Numbered from the stretch's first letter, positions 18,468 to 27,877 are shown. The stretch: 64,000 bases of DNA from an uncultured Alcanivorax sp. (GCF_947258575.1 NZ_CAMYIV010000004.1:1-64000); one strand, 5' to 3'. The notes: generated by a model from the letters alone, not told the origin. Made by a program: numbers and translations.

Positions 18468-18489
18468 TTATTTGGCCAAACAACCAAAT
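18468..18489 (-). promoter_or_regulatory. Shared operator upstream of operon 2
   Basis: TTATTTGG, five bases, CAACCAAAT: matches the sites at 5613 (20 of 22), 23162 (17 of 22) and 27878 (17 of 22). Read on the minus strand it follows a weak -10 (TAATAT), so it would cover the transcription start. Binding by the TetR at 28024 is inferred. Confidence 0.6.
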
Positions 18490-18577
18490 ATTAGCGTTTC
18501 TTCTACACAAAGAAAAGTCCTATTTGACGATATTGATGATCATTCAGCGGTGTGGCATACGGTGAGGACAGAAAAAA

Positions 18578-18594
18578 GCCCCCATAAAGGGGGC
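18578..18594 (-). terminator. Terminator of operon 3
   Basis: Stem GCCCCC / GGGGGC with loop ATAAA, followed on the minus strand by six T. It lies about 30 bp beyond the stop of the large lipoprotein gene. Confidence 0.85.
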
Positions 18595-18624
18595 ATGAAA
18601 GTGCGTTAGCACAAGGGGAATATA

Positions 18625-21600
18625 TTAAAAATCTTTTACCGGCAAGAAGGTAAAAGTAAGGTCTACGCCGAGGGGCGGTACCTCCAATTCGACACCGGCC
18701 AAACCTATGCCAAGCAGATCAATGTTGGCTGGTATGACGAGAGAGTCAGGGTTGCGAACTTTTAGAATCAGGCGACCATCGTCAACAAAACGTAACGGCC
18801 CTTCCAAGGTGACTCCGGTTATTTTTTTACTGCGGATGTCATGCCCAAGTTCAATGATTAGTCGTGGTTCCAGTTCTGGTGCATCCACCATGAGATCAAA
18901 CGTGGTGCTAAACCAGGGGCCATCAGGGGTTCGGGTGATATAGCCAGTAATGGGCTGATTGTTTTCATATGCCAAGCGAAGCACCAGGGGGCCGGTGTCT
19001 AACGGTATTGTGATTAATCCCAGTGCACGGGCTTCCAGAAACACACTCGTCGTTGGGAGAACAGTGGGGAAGACTTTGGCAATGACGGCGCCGGTGACTT
19101 CATTTGATGTCATTGGGTCGCTGTCGATGAGGCGTCGGTTGATGGTGACATCCGGCTCATACTGGCTTACCCCGGCTTGCAAGGCGCCTGACCCGACAAA
19201 GGCAAATTTCTTTTCCGGGCAATCGTCGCCTATACCACAGCCAATGTTGGCATGGGTTATTACTCCCGATTTGTTTTTTAGCCTAAGCTGTAGGTAGTTG
19301 GCATCGGCAATGGCACCGCCGTTACCATCGGGTACCGCACCTTGCTCGTTGTCATCGATACTAAGATTAGCGTTAACATCCGCAACCGGCAGAGAGCGTA
19401 ACGACACACGGGTGATCCGGTCCTCTTCCCCTGTTACAACGAAGTGATTGGTTAGGTCTGGACCTCCTTCTCTAAGCTCTGGGGCTGAGGAACTGGACTG
19501 AGAGATTTGACGTGTTTGTAGCGGTGCACCATCGGTTGAACATATGGCATTGGTGCCACAAACAGGCGAGTTTTGCTCGGAGTGCAGGGTGTAGCGATAA
19601 AGCTCGCCAATCTGCCACGGGTTGTTCGGGAGAAACTCTATTCGCTGGGCAAGCACCTTGAGACGACCATTGATGGGGTCCCATGCGTTATTGTTGGTAT
19701 CGAAGTGTTCAACAACAAAAGTCTGATCATTAACCGTGTCGCCGTCGATACTGCGGCTAAAGATGACTCGAATACTAAAATCCTTGAACATATTCGGTAC
19801 AGGATAGAGCGGGTCGCTATTTTTACCTCCTACACATCGGCCATTGCGCCAAGTCTCTCTTTCGCCGGTAAGATCGACATCGGTTAACGCACAGGGGTAA
19901 CCGGGAAAAACAGCAGCGACAAGTGGTGCACGTAGCTCATTGGTGCTGCCATTGGGAAGCACGAAGTCCGGTAGGCGGATGTTGAGTGTCTGGTCCTGGT
20001 TGAGCGGGTTTCCCTGCGTATCTCGGAGCAGGCTGGTGAGGGTGACCCCGACGTCTTTTCCGTGTTGAAGGATATCTCCTCCGATGATGATCGTGGCTCC
20101 ATCGTGACGTATTGGGTACGTCTTTACTACATCATCAACAGAAACCTGTACGGCACCGTCAAGGAACACCGAAGCTGGGTCTAATGGTTTGTTGAAGTTC
20201 AGGATAACGGGGTCACCAGGCCTTGCATTGGGTTGGAACGTTTCTCCCGGTGCCCAAGACTGAAGCTGCAAGGGTCGAGTGTCTTGGCTTGGGGCAGGCG
20301 CTTGGCGCTGGTTTTGATAGGCCTCCATGCGGAATGAGAGCAGACCGGATGCCTTCTCCAGGCCCAGTACATCAGGTTCAACCACACTGACCGCATCCAG
20401 TACTAGTACACCATCCTTTACAACGGCTAAACCCGCTACCTGCACATTAAGCAGGTTCTGGCTGAGAGCCGCATTGGGCTCTTGACCTGCTGCAGTCATT
20501 GCTGCGTCCATATTAAGCAGGGCATAGCGGGGAACCGATGGGGAATCACTGAATGGATTCGGGATCAGATACCCATTAGCGTCGCTGAGTATCGTGATGG
20601 TGACTTCACCGGTTTCCAGCCCGGACGGTATTTCGCCCAGTATATTGACGTCCACGGGGGTGCCTCGGAGTACGGAACCAGCGGGTACTCGCAGTGGAAC
20701 GGCATTAGGAAAGTTGGGAGCAAAAGCCAGATCTGCAGCTAGATCCCCGCTCAACCCGGTAAATGATTCATCTCCCAGCACAAAGGATTGTACTGGCACC
20801 TGATTGATCGGGTTGCCGGTTAAAGTTGACACTAGTCCAGGTTGCTCAGCTCCAAGACTGCCAACTTTTAGAACGGATGTAGCACGGGGAAGAGTGGCTT
20901 CCGGAACAAAAGTCCGATTGTACTCCGGCAACTGTTCACCGGTAGTCTGGGCCCGCAGCCCAGCAATCGTTAGTGTGTGTTCCACAGGTTTCAGATCCTG
21001 GTCAGGATCCAGTGTCAGGTAACGACCCTGCAAAAATAGTGATGCGGGAACCAACTTGCCGAGGTTGTCACGAAGTTGAACCGATCCGGTTTCGCCATAT
21101 GCTGTGCTGGTCGGATCAACCGTTTGGTTAAACGACATCCTGAAGGTGCTCATGTCGTTGGGATGGCTGGCATCATCAATCGGCTCTAGCAATGACGGTT
21201 GGTCTAGAGGAGTGGCTGAAAGCAGGGTGAAAGAGCCGCTTCCCATGGTTTGCGATGCGCCGGCTTGACTGCCTGCAGTCCGAAACCGAACGCGGGCCAC
21301 GGAGTTATCATCAATGGCTCCAAGGCCATCATCGTTGACAACCAGATGGTACGCTTCCGCCGGAGCCAGCCGCGATTGAGGATACAGGGCCAGGCCTCTG
21401 CCATTGTCTACCACCTGATAGTCAACCATGACGGTATTCCCATCAGTATCACTGACCAGCTGTAGGCGTGAGTCAATGTCATCAATAACCTCTTGCTCAA
21501 GTGCAGAGGAAAATCGCAGGATTACTGGCGCGGTAGCTGGAACCTCGGTCTGGCCAGGATAAGGGTAAGAAAAAATTAATGTCTCTGGTGTGCTCCAGGG

Positions 21601-21705
21601 ATTGCTTACATCGCCCTGATCGCCACCGCACCCGGTCAGAAGGGCTGCTATGGCGACCGCCAGACTAATCAGAAACTGGTGGATTGTGATGGGGTTATTA
21701 TTCAT
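18625..21705 (-). CDS. Large Ig-like domain lipoprotein
   Basis: A 1026-residue protein with AGGAG upstream. The N-terminus has a signal sequence ending in the lipobox LLTGC (Cys near 26), so it is lipid-anchored, probably in the outer membrane. At least two Ig-like (Big_5/SbsA type) modules follow, for example YPGQTEVPATAPVILRFSSA and DQPSLLEPIDDASHP...FRMSFNQTVDP. The rest is beta-rich with no GxSxG lipase motif. It is the second gene after fadL. VolA of Vibrio is a surface lipase lipoprotein likewise paired with FadL, so this may be a non-catalytic lipid-binding partner. That role is inference. Confidence 0.75.
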   Translation of the reverse strand: MNNNPITIHQFLISLAVAIAALLTGCGGDQGDVSNPWSTPETLIFSYPYPGQTEVPATAPVILRFSSALEQEVIDDIDSRLQLVSDTDGNTVMVDYQVVDNGRGLALYPQSRLAPAEAYHLVVNDDGLGAIDDNSVARVRFRTAGSQAGASQTMGSGSFTLLSATPLDQPSLLEPIDDASHPNDMSTFRMSFNQTVDPTSTAYGETGSVQLRDNLGKLVPASLFLQGRYLTLDPDQDLKPVEHTLTIAGLRAQTTGEQLPEYNRTFVPEATLPRATSVLKVGSLGAEQPGLVSTLTGNPINQVPVQSFVLGDESFTGLSGDLAADLAFAPNFPNAVPLRVPAGSVLRGTPVDVNILGEIPSGLETGEVTITILSDANGYLIPNPFSDSPSVPRYALLNMDAAMTAAGQEPNAALSQNLLNVQVAGLAVVKDGVLVLDAVSVVEPDVLGLEKASGLLSFRMEAYQNQRQAPAPSQDTRPLQLQSWAPGETFQPNARPGDPVILNFNKPLDPASVFLDGAVQVSVDDVVKTYPIRHDGATIIIGGDILQHGKDVGVTLTSLLRDTQGNPLNQDQTLNIRLPDFVLPNGSTNELRAPLVAAVFPGYPCALTDVDLTGERETWRNGRCVGGKNSDPLYPVPNMFKDFSIRVIFSRSIDGDTVNDQTFVVEHFDTNNNAWDPINGRLKVLAQRIEFLPNNPWQIGELYRYTLHSEQNSPVCGTNAICSTDGAPLQTRQISQSSSSAPELREGGPDLTNHFVVTGEEDRITRVSLRSLPVADVNANLSIDDNEQGAVPDGNGGAIADANYLQLRLKNKSGVITHANIGCGIGDDCPEKKFAFVGSGALQAGVSQYEPDVTINRRLIDSDPMTSNEVTGAVIAKVFPTVLPTTSVFLEARALGLITIPLDTGPLVLRLAYENNQPITGYITRTPDGPWFSTTFDLMVDAPELEPRLIIELGHDIRSKKITGVTLEGPLRFVDDGRLILKVRNPDSLVIPANIDLLGIGLAGVELEVPPLGVDLTFTFLPVKDF

Positions 21706-21739
21706 TGCTCTTCTCCTGGTATTAATCGCATGCCTGTTG

Positions 21740-23101
21740 TTAAAACTTTAGCGACAGGGAGGAAGAAAATACGTTTATTTCACCATCAGCCCTTACCGTT
21801 TCATAAGGGGCTGGATCGGTGGAAGAGTTGATGGAGGTCAATTCGAAATCAGCTTCATCCAGCATTTGATACTGGTAAGCGAAGGAGAGTTCTAATGGCA
21901 TATCTATTATTGGCGCGCTGGACAGACGGTAGCTGGCACCCAGACCGAAAACCTTTTTATCGGTGTCAAGATAGTTAACGTCCTGGGATCGGCTGGATTT
22001 TAAAGGTGAGTCCTCCAGGGCTGCGCCGGCAAAGAGTTTCATGGACTCCGACCACTGATAGCTAACGCCAATTCGGGGAATGGTGATGTCGTCAAACGCT
22101 AGATTAGCCTGATCGCGAATAGTATCGTCGGCAAACTCGCTTTCAAGCGCAGACCAATTGTGCTGCTCAATGCCTGCCGTCAATTCGAATTTGCCAACGG
22201 GAAGCAAAATGGCTGCGCCGAGAACTTCAGGTTGATAGGTATCAATTGTACTAAGCGCTAGGCTCAGGCCTGGTTCAGGGATAACTCCCGGCACAACCAC
22301 ATTGGCATCCACGGATACCTCATAGCTACTTTCCCCCCGCCAGAAAAGAGCCAGCTCCATCTTATCCATTCCAAAAGGCATGCACTCGCTTGTACCGCAA
22401 AACATTTCTCCAGAGCGGATATTGATACCTAGTGCCGGTGATAGGGATGGAGAGGCTTCCAGGGAAAGTTTTTCAGAGTCTGTGTTGCCGCCAAGGTCTG
22501 AAACTGCTTCCAGGTTGGCTTTGGCCTGGAGGGTAAGACGTGCTGATGCGCCGACGTCAACGCCCCTCAGGACGTTGCTGATAGCGCCACCAAAGGCGAG
22601 ATAAAGTGGCTGAGATTCATAGCGTAGAAACTGCCCTTTCTGGCTGGTATTGGCCTGATAGGGCAATAGGTTGGATGTGTATTGGTCTACACCCACGTTC
22701 AGGCCAAAGTAAATGGGCTTGTCGATGCTGGAAATGCCGGCGACGCGGCTTTTGAAGCCGATTAATAATAGTTCGGAACTGGTGTCAGAGAGGATATCAT
22801 TCTCTCGCTCCAAAGGGTCTGTTCCTCCCAGTGATTTGGCACGTAATTCCTGGTCGCCATACTGCACAATGACTCCCAGTTCGCCCTCCGGGGAGCGGGC
22901 CATGGCGGCCGGGTTGTAGTACACCGACCAGCTGTTGGATGCAAAAGGACTGAATGCCAAGGCAGTGCCGGCATTCATTGGGCCTAGCCCATAAGTGCTC
23001 GCTCCGTCGCCAGCACCGCCAATGGCCAAGCCGGGTGAGAGCAATGCTGTAGTGCACGTGAAGAAAAGGAGAGGTAACCGTTTTGTTTTTTTTGCAGACA
23101 T
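21740..23101 (-). CDS. OmpP1/FadL-family outer-membrane lipid transporter
   Basis: A 453-residue protein with AGGAG upstream and a signal peptide cut after about residue 28. The FadL N-terminal plug is recognisable: GLGPMNAGTALAFSPFASNS, then VYYNPAAMA. A 14-strand barrel with alternating pattern follows, ending in an aromatic strand (VFSSSLSLKF). FadL proteins let long-chain fatty acids and hydrocarbons cross the outer membrane. First gene of operon 3 with the Ig-like lipoprotein; the shared operator (23162-23183) lies 61 bp upstream. It probably imports the substrate used by operons 1, 2 and 4. Confidence 0.92.
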   Translation of the reverse strand: MSAKKTKRLPLLFFTCTTALLSPGLAIGGAGDGASTYGLGPMNAGTALAFSPFASNSWSVYYNPAAMARSPEGELGVIVQYGDQELRAKSLGGTDPLERENDILSDTSSELLLIGFKSRVAGISSIDKPIYFGLNVGVDQYTSNLLPYQANTSQKGQFLRYESQPLYLAFGGAISNVLRGVDVGASARLTLQAKANLEAVSDLGGNTDSEKLSLEASPSLSPALGINIRSGEMFCGTSECMPFGMDKMELALFWRGESSYEVSVDANVVVPGVIPEPGLSLALSTIDTYQPEVLGAAILLPVGKFELTAGIEQHNWSALESEFADDTIRDQANLAFDDITIPRIGVSYQWSESMKLFAGAALEDSPLKSSRSQDVNYLDTDKKVFGLGASYRLSSAPIIDMPLELSFAYQYQMLDEADFELTSINSSTDPAPYETVRADGEINVFSSSLSLKF

Positions 23102-23435
23102 TTCAGGCTCCTAAAGGGGGCTGTTCTGGTTATAGATGGTGAGTTGTTCTGATTTTCTGTTTGTTTGGTTAAACAACCAATATTGGTCTCAGGCTTAGCT
23201 GTCTGTGTCCATGACTGTAATGACGTTGTGCTCTGGCGCTCCGGTAATGTCACACATTAATGCGTGACGCCCAGTCGTCGTCTATGACGAGATGCCGTGT
23301 TCTGTTGCTGACCAGGCATGGGTTATCGAGTGGTGTAACGCCTCCTGGGCAGCGCTAAAGCGCACGGTCAACTGGATCTGGAGAGCTCTGCTGGCGTGAC
23401 ATGTACAAGCAGGCTCCACACTTTCTCTGGCACAG
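23102..23435. other. Promoter region of operon 3 and tail of operon 4
   Basis: The 334 bp between the fadL start and the stop of the second monooxygenase hold the shared operator and presumably the operon 3 promoter. No convincing gene: the open frame that enters from 23857 is a shadow of the monooxygenase. No clear terminator for operon 4 was seen. Confidence 0.5.
23162..23183 (-). promoter_or_regulatory. Shared operator upstream of operon 3
   Basis: TTGTTTGG, five bases, CAACCAATA: 17 of 22 match the copy upstream of operon 2, and its inner part (TTTGG..AAACAACCAA) is the best conserved. It sits 61 bp before the fadL start. Confidence 0.55.
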
Positions 23436-25079
23436 TCACTGAGAATTGTTATCTGTTTGTTTTGCCGGAATGCCCTTCTCTGGCAGCTGGGGATGTGGCT
23501 CACAGGCTTGTCTCCCGCCGTCGTGTCTGCTGGGAGTGTGCCCGGCCAGTACACTGAACCGGTAGTGATCCATCGGTAAATGCTTGGCTCGCCACAGCAT
23601 TTCCAGAGAGGTAGAGGGCCGCAGCATTGGCGCGTCACCATGATGGTCGAAGTAATAACTGTTCGACAGCGCGCAGTTGTGGTTAAGGAACACGGTGTTT
23701 TGCTGGCGTTTCTGGATATTGCGGAAATACGCGTCATGGACGGACTGACGTATTTCCACTTGGCTGGCTCCACGTCGGTTGGCTTCGCGAATACAGCGAG
23801 AGAGGTGGATGGCATTCCCTTCGACCATCTTGAAGTAAGAGGTGCCGATAAGGGCATAGGGACCGAGCATGATGTAAAAGTTCGGGTAGCCCGGAATGGT
23901 CAACCCTTCATAGGCCTGGTAACGGTAGTCATGCCAGAAATCGCCCAAATTGATGTTGTTGCTGCCGATGACGTCGAACGAGGGAATATTTCCTTTCTCG
24001 AAGGTTTTGTAACCGGTGGCGAGGATCAAGGTATCGATACGCCGTGAGCGGCCGTCCTGGGTGGTGATGCCGCGGGACGTAATACGCTTGATCGGGGTCG
24101 TGACAAGCTCAACGTTGTTTCGGGCAAAGGTTCGGAAATAGTCGTTGGAAAACGTTGGCCTTTTGCACCCGAAGCCGTATTTCGGTGTCAGTGCTTGCCA
24201 CAGGTCCTGGCGGTTGGGCAGCTGTTCGCGCAGGTTGTTTATGCCCGCCTTTTCACACATGCGAACCAGCCAAGGGGCCTGCCGGTAATATATTGCGGAA
24301 AGCACCATCAGGGTTTCGCTGACGGTGTCGGTAGCGCCGCGAAGGCTGCGTTGCAAGCCCGGTACGGTTCGGAACAATACCTTGAGCCAGCCAGGCAGAG
24401 TCTGATCCGGCTTCTTCAGCACCCAGATGGGGGTGCGCTGGTAGACGTCAAGTTGACGAGCCTGGCGGGCAATTTTCGGAATCAGTTGCACTGCAGTGGC
24501 GCCAGTGCCTATTACCGCTACTCGCTTGTCACTAAGATCAAGGTCATCTGGCCAGCGTGCAGTGTGAATGACATTGCCCTGGAACGTATCAAGCCCTTCA
24601 ATATCTGGCATCTTGGGTGATATCAAACCGCCACAGGCCGAGACAATATGGCGTGCACTAAGTCGCCTGCCATCCGTAAGATCGATCAACCAGACATGGC
24701 TGTCGAGATCAAAACGGGCGCTAGCGACTTCGACACCAAAGCGAATCAGTGGGTAGATGCCATACTTGCTTGTTACCTGTCTTGTATACTGGTAAAGCTC
24801 GTTTCCCGGCGCAAAAACGCGAGACCAATTTGCGTTTTGTTCGAAGGAAAATGAATAGGTAAACGAGGTAATGTCGACAGCGATTCCCGGATAACGGTTG
24901 TCGCGCCAGGTTCCTCCCACATCCTTGCTTCGCTCAAGGATCAAGATATCTTTGATGCCATCGGCACGCAGCTGGATTGCCGCACCAATTCCAGAAATTC
25001 CCGCGCCGATGATAATGACTTCATGATCAGGAGTAACGCTGGGACGAGGGTTATGGATTGCAACAGCAGCCATATTCAT
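23436..25079 (-). CDS. Flavin-containing Baeyer-Villiger monooxygenase (second)
   Basis: A 547-residue protein with FAD motif GAGISGIG (25-32), GGTWRDNRYPGIAVDI (about 55-70), NADPH motif VIGTGATA (about 186-193) and the exact fingerprint FxGxxxHxxxWP at 166-177. It belongs to a different branch (RYPGIAVDI rather than RYPGIRSDS) from the protein at 15972, so the two probably have different substrates. It lies last in operon 4, with a 4-bp overlap to the alpha/beta hydrolase. Alternative start at the third codon (MAAVAIHN). Confidence 0.88.
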   Translation of the reverse strand: MNMAAVAIHNPRPSVTPDHEVIIIGAGISGIGAAIQLRADGIKDILILERSKDVGGTWRDNRYPGIAVDITSFTYSFSFEQNANWSRVFAPGNELYQYTRQVTSKYGIYPLIRFGVEVASARFDLDSHVWLIDLTDGRRLSARHIVSACGGLISPKMPDIEGLDTFQGNVIHTARWPDDLDLSDKRVAVIGTGATAVQLIPKIARQARQLDVYQRTPIWVLKKPDQTLPGWLKVLFRTVPGLQRSLRGATDTVSETLMVLSAIYYRQAPWLVRMCEKAGINNLREQLPNRQDLWQALTPKYGFGCKRPTFSNDYFRTFARNNVELVTTPIKRITSRGITTQDGRSRRIDTLILATGYKTFEKGNIPSFDVIGSNNINLGDFWHDYRYQAYEGLTIPGYPNFYIMLGPYALIGTSYFKMVEGNAIHLSRCIREANRRGASQVEIRQSVHDAYFRNIQKRQQNTVFLNHNCALSNSYYFDHHGDAPMLRPSTSLEMLWRAKHLPMDHYRFSVLAGHTPSRHDGGRQACEPHPQLPEKGIPAKQTDNNSQ

Positions 25080-26035
25080 GATGCAACCTCAACTATGGCG
25101 CTATCGCTAGCATTGACCGTTTGGGATGGGGCTTTGCCGACGTTATTGCTGGTCAGATACTTTCCCAGAATTCGGACGATGGTAGGGAAGTCCTGCTTTG
25201 CCTCTGGTAGCAAAAAGGTGAATACGGGCCACACGTGCGGCATATCATCGCGCTCCAGAACCTGCACGGGCACCCCCGCATCTCGCGCGCATTGTGCTGC
25301 TGCATGGGTATCGTCGCGCAGACACTCTTCGCTACTGACAGTGAAAAGTAGAGGGGGCAAGCCGGTGAAATCCGCGGTGATTGGTGAGGCATACGGGTGA
25401 GCGGGGTCCGCGCCGGCCAGATAGATATCCGTTGCCACCTCAATCATGCCATGGGAAAGCATGGTATCGCTGTCGCTATTCGCCTGTCTGGACATCAGGG
25501 TGCCTCGCGCATCCGATGCCGGCGAAATGGCGAGGGCGCAAGCCGGCATTTTCAGCAGCTGATCACGGGCACGCAGCAATGTGACTAACGTCAGGTTGCC
25601 TCCCGCAGAGTCTCCCGCAATGACCACAGGGCGAGGGTCTGCGATCAGTTCACGATACACATTAAAGGCGTCATCCGTTGCTGCCGGGAAGGGGTGCTCA
25701 GGGGCTAGTCGGTAATCCGGAAGAAAGACCCGCGCATTCAGGGCGTGAGCCAAACGGCCACAAAAGTGGTGATAGGTATCAAGCCGCCCGCCGATGAAGG
25801 CGCCACCATGCAGGTAGAGTATGGTGATTTGTGGGTCTGCGGTGCCTAGCCAGTGGCCAGCTATTCCTGCAACCTTGCCTCGCTTGAGTCGCACTCCGCG
25901 TGGCAGCAGAGAGGGGGCCAAAGGCGCGTTCATCACCCTGCGAAGATGTCTTACCAGTTTGTCCGGGTCGCGTATATCACGCTTCATGCCGGCGCGAAAA
26001 AGTAGCTTCAAAATTGTTGTAGGAATGGAGGCCAT
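25076..26035 (-). CDS. HSL-type alpha/beta hydrolase/esterase
   Basis: A 319-residue protein with AAGGA upstream of ATG 26035. It has the hormone-sensitive-lipase oxyanion motif LYLHGGAFIGG (73-83), DYRLAPEHPFPAA, nucleophile motif GDSAGGN (Ser143) and a late His in DDMPHVWPVF. This is the LipR/HSL family, which fits the mymA-like gene set (monooxygenase, LipR, SDR). Suggested role: cleavage of the ester formed by the overlapping monooxygenase gene. Confidence 0.9.
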   Translation of the reverse strand: MASIPTTILKLLFRAGMKRDIRDPDKLVRHLRRVMNAPLAPSLLPRGVRLKRGKVAGIAGHWLGTADPQITILYLHGGAFIGGRLDTYHHFCGRLAHALNARVFLPDYRLAPEHPFPAATDDAFNVYRELIADPRPVVIAGDSAGGNLTLVTLLRARDQLLKMPACALAISPASDARGTLMSRQANSDSDTMLSHGMIEVATDIYLAGADPAHPYASPITADFTGLPPLLFTVSSEECLRDDTHAAAQCARDAGVPVQVLERDDMPHVWPVFTFLLPEAKQDFPTIVRILGKYLTSNNVGKAPSQTVNASDSAIVEVAS

Positions 26036-26073
26036 ATTGAATTCCTTGCGTGTTCCGTTTCCTCAAATGCGAT

Positions 26074-26901
26074 TTAATCAGCCAGCATTCTGTAAGCTTC
26101 GCCAATCGCGCGGGCGTATAGTCGTGGCGTCAGGCGTTTCAACCGCCAGGCAAGCCGGCCGTCAATTTGTGGCAGCATGTAAAGCTCACCTCGATCAAGG
26201 GCACTGAGGGTCTGTCGGGCCACCTGGTCGGCGTTGGTGAGGGCATAGCGGGTCATCGCTGAACGGGCAAAGTCACGGCGACGTTCAGGCAGGCGCCCAT
26301 TCTCGACGATATTGGTCGGGACCACGGTTGGGCACAGGGCCGTGATTTTTACGCCGGTTCCGGTCAGTTCAGAAGACAGCGTTTCGGACAGGGCCAGTAC
26401 CCCTGCCTTGGTGACGTTGTAGGCGGCCATTTCCGGGGCGGACCCGAATGCGGCAGCAGAGGCCACATTGATGATGCCTCCATAGCCCAGATCGCGAAGC
26501 TGAGGGGCAAAATAATGGCAGCCGTGAATAACTCCCCATAGATTGACGTTCATGCACCAGTGCCAATCTTCAAGTGACACCTCGCCGATTGGGCCACCGA
26601 GGCCGACGCCGGCGTTGTTGATTACCAGGGTTACCGGCCTGCCGAGCAAAGGCTCGGCATTTTCCGCCAGGTATGCCATCTGTTTTTCATCGCCGACATC
26701 ACACCCCAGGGCTACCGCGTGAGTACCGAGTGCTCGCAGGCTGATCGCCACCTGTTCGGCGCGCTCTTCATTGATATCGACACACAGTACCGAACCGCCT
26801 CGACGGGCAACTTCGTAAGCAAAGCTACGACCGATGCCGCTACCCGCCCCGGTGATGACAGCTGCCGCCTGAGTTGACGGGTGCAAGGGTTTCTTTTTCA
26901 T
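26074..26901 (-). CDS. Short-chain dehydrogenase/reductase (second)
   Basis: A 275-residue protein from ATG 26901 (MKKKPLHPST), chosen because it overlaps the upstream stop as ATGA with a G-rich ribosome site; the frame opens at 26913. It has cofactor motif TGAGSGIG, NNAGVGLGG and active site SAAAFGSAPEMAAYNVTK. Paralogue of the product at 15109, with the same neighbour set. A SadH-like role in oxidising a secondary alcohol to a ketone is inferred from context. Confidence 0.87.
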   Translation of the reverse strand: MKKKPLHPSTQAAAVITGAGSGIGRSFAYEVARRGGSVLCVDINEERAEQVAISLRALGTHAVALGCDVGDEKQMAYLAENAEPLLGRPVTLVINNAGVGLGGPIGEVSLEDWHWCMNVNLWGVIHGCHYFAPQLRDLGYGGIINVASAAAFGSAPEMAAYNVTKAGVLALSETLSSELTGTGVKITALCPTVVPTNIVENGRLPERRRDFARSAMTRYALTNADQVARQTLSALDRGELYMLPQIDGRLAWRLKRLTPRLYARAIGEAYRMLAD

Positions 26902-27842
26902 GCCTGCCCCCATGCGGGTTCAGGTTGTGGCGTTTCGAATGTACCGTGTACATTGTTGGCTCGGTGGTCTCTGAGCGCTTGATAGGCCTTATGAGGGTCG
27001 CCAGTTCTTTCGTAGGCGCGTTTCCAGATCCGGATTACATCACGGTTATCGTCATCCCACGGGTGGAAAGTGGGGGAGAAATAGGGGGGCACGCCAGCGA
27101 GTACCTTGGAAAGAATGCCGGGACGCCAGAACAGGACTTTGGTCATTTTGGCGGCGGACCACAAATTCAGAATTTGACGATCCTTGTAGAGCAGATAGGT
27201 CTGGTTGCCGATCATAATGGGGAAGCCCAGGGCAATGGCCAGTAGCATGCCACTGATACGCAGTCGGTAACTGCGGTAGCCACCACCACTGGCATCGACG
27301 AAGACGTCATAACTGACGCTCTTGTGCTCGGTTTCTTCGACAAAGTGCCAGTAGAGCATGGCACGCAAATCCGGGTGGGTTTCGTCAAACAGCTCCGGGT
27401 GCTCAAGCAGTACCGAGGAAATAATGGCCGTGAAATGTTCAAACGCCGCTGCGATGGAGCTCTGCATATCGTCACTGAGGCGGTGTTGGAGTTGCTTACG
27501 GATCAGCTTGAACACGCCTTCAACCTTGTCGATGGGAACCCCGTGTTGCACGCCGATGGCGTTCATTTCATCGTGCTCACGAGCATGAATGCGCTCCTGG
27601 CGAATGAATTCTTTAGCTGCGTTCAGCACTTCTGGATCGTCAAGCTTGCCAAGCTGCCGTCTTGCAGAATTCATCACCCAGCGTTCACCGTCGGGGACGG
27701 CGGCGAGAATGGCATTCATCCAGTGAGTGGACCACGGGTCGTTGCGAAACCAGTGGCGAGCCACGTTTTCGATGTTCATGGGAAAGTGAATGTCACGGGT
27801 TACAACCTCGTCGTAACCAATCTTGCGGTTTGCCAGAGCCAT
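26898..27842 (-). CDS. PF10118 'metal-dependent hydrolase', diiron-like (third copy)
   Basis: A 314-residue protein from ATG 27842 (MALANRKIGYDEV; GGGAG upstream). The frame opens at 27893, but that stretch would run through the operator. Ligand-like residues: E53 (DGERW), E83-x-x-H86 (QERIHAREHD), E135 (FEHFTA) and E170-x-x-H173 (EETEHKSVSYD). A hydrophobic helix lies at about 200-222 and the family C-terminal motif is FHPWDDD. First gene of operon 4. Same alternatives as the other two copies. Confidence 0.8.
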   Translation of the reverse strand: MALANRKIGYDEVVTRDIHFPMNIENVARHWFRNDPWSTHWMNAILAAVPDGERWVMNSARRQLGKLDDPEVLNAAKEFIRQERIHAREHDEMNAIGVQHGVPIDKVEGVFKLIRKQLQHRLSDDMQSSIAAAFEHFTAIISSVLLEHPELFDETHPDLRAMLYWHFVEETEHKSVSYDVFVDASGGGYRSYRLRISGMLLAIALGFPIMIGNQTYLLYKDRQILNLWSAAKMTKVLFWRPGILSKVLAGVPPYFSPTFHPWDDDNRDVIRIWKRAYERTGDPHKAYQALRDHRANNVHGTFETPQPEPAWGQA

Positions 27843-27877
27843 TGGATCGCTCCCAAGTAAAGTGCATTCATTGGACT

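Noticed and set aside
23282-23857. A 191-codon minus-strand open frame
   Set aside because: It overlaps the start-proximal reading of the monooxygenase gene in another frame, has no ribosome site and no family pattern; it is a shadow.
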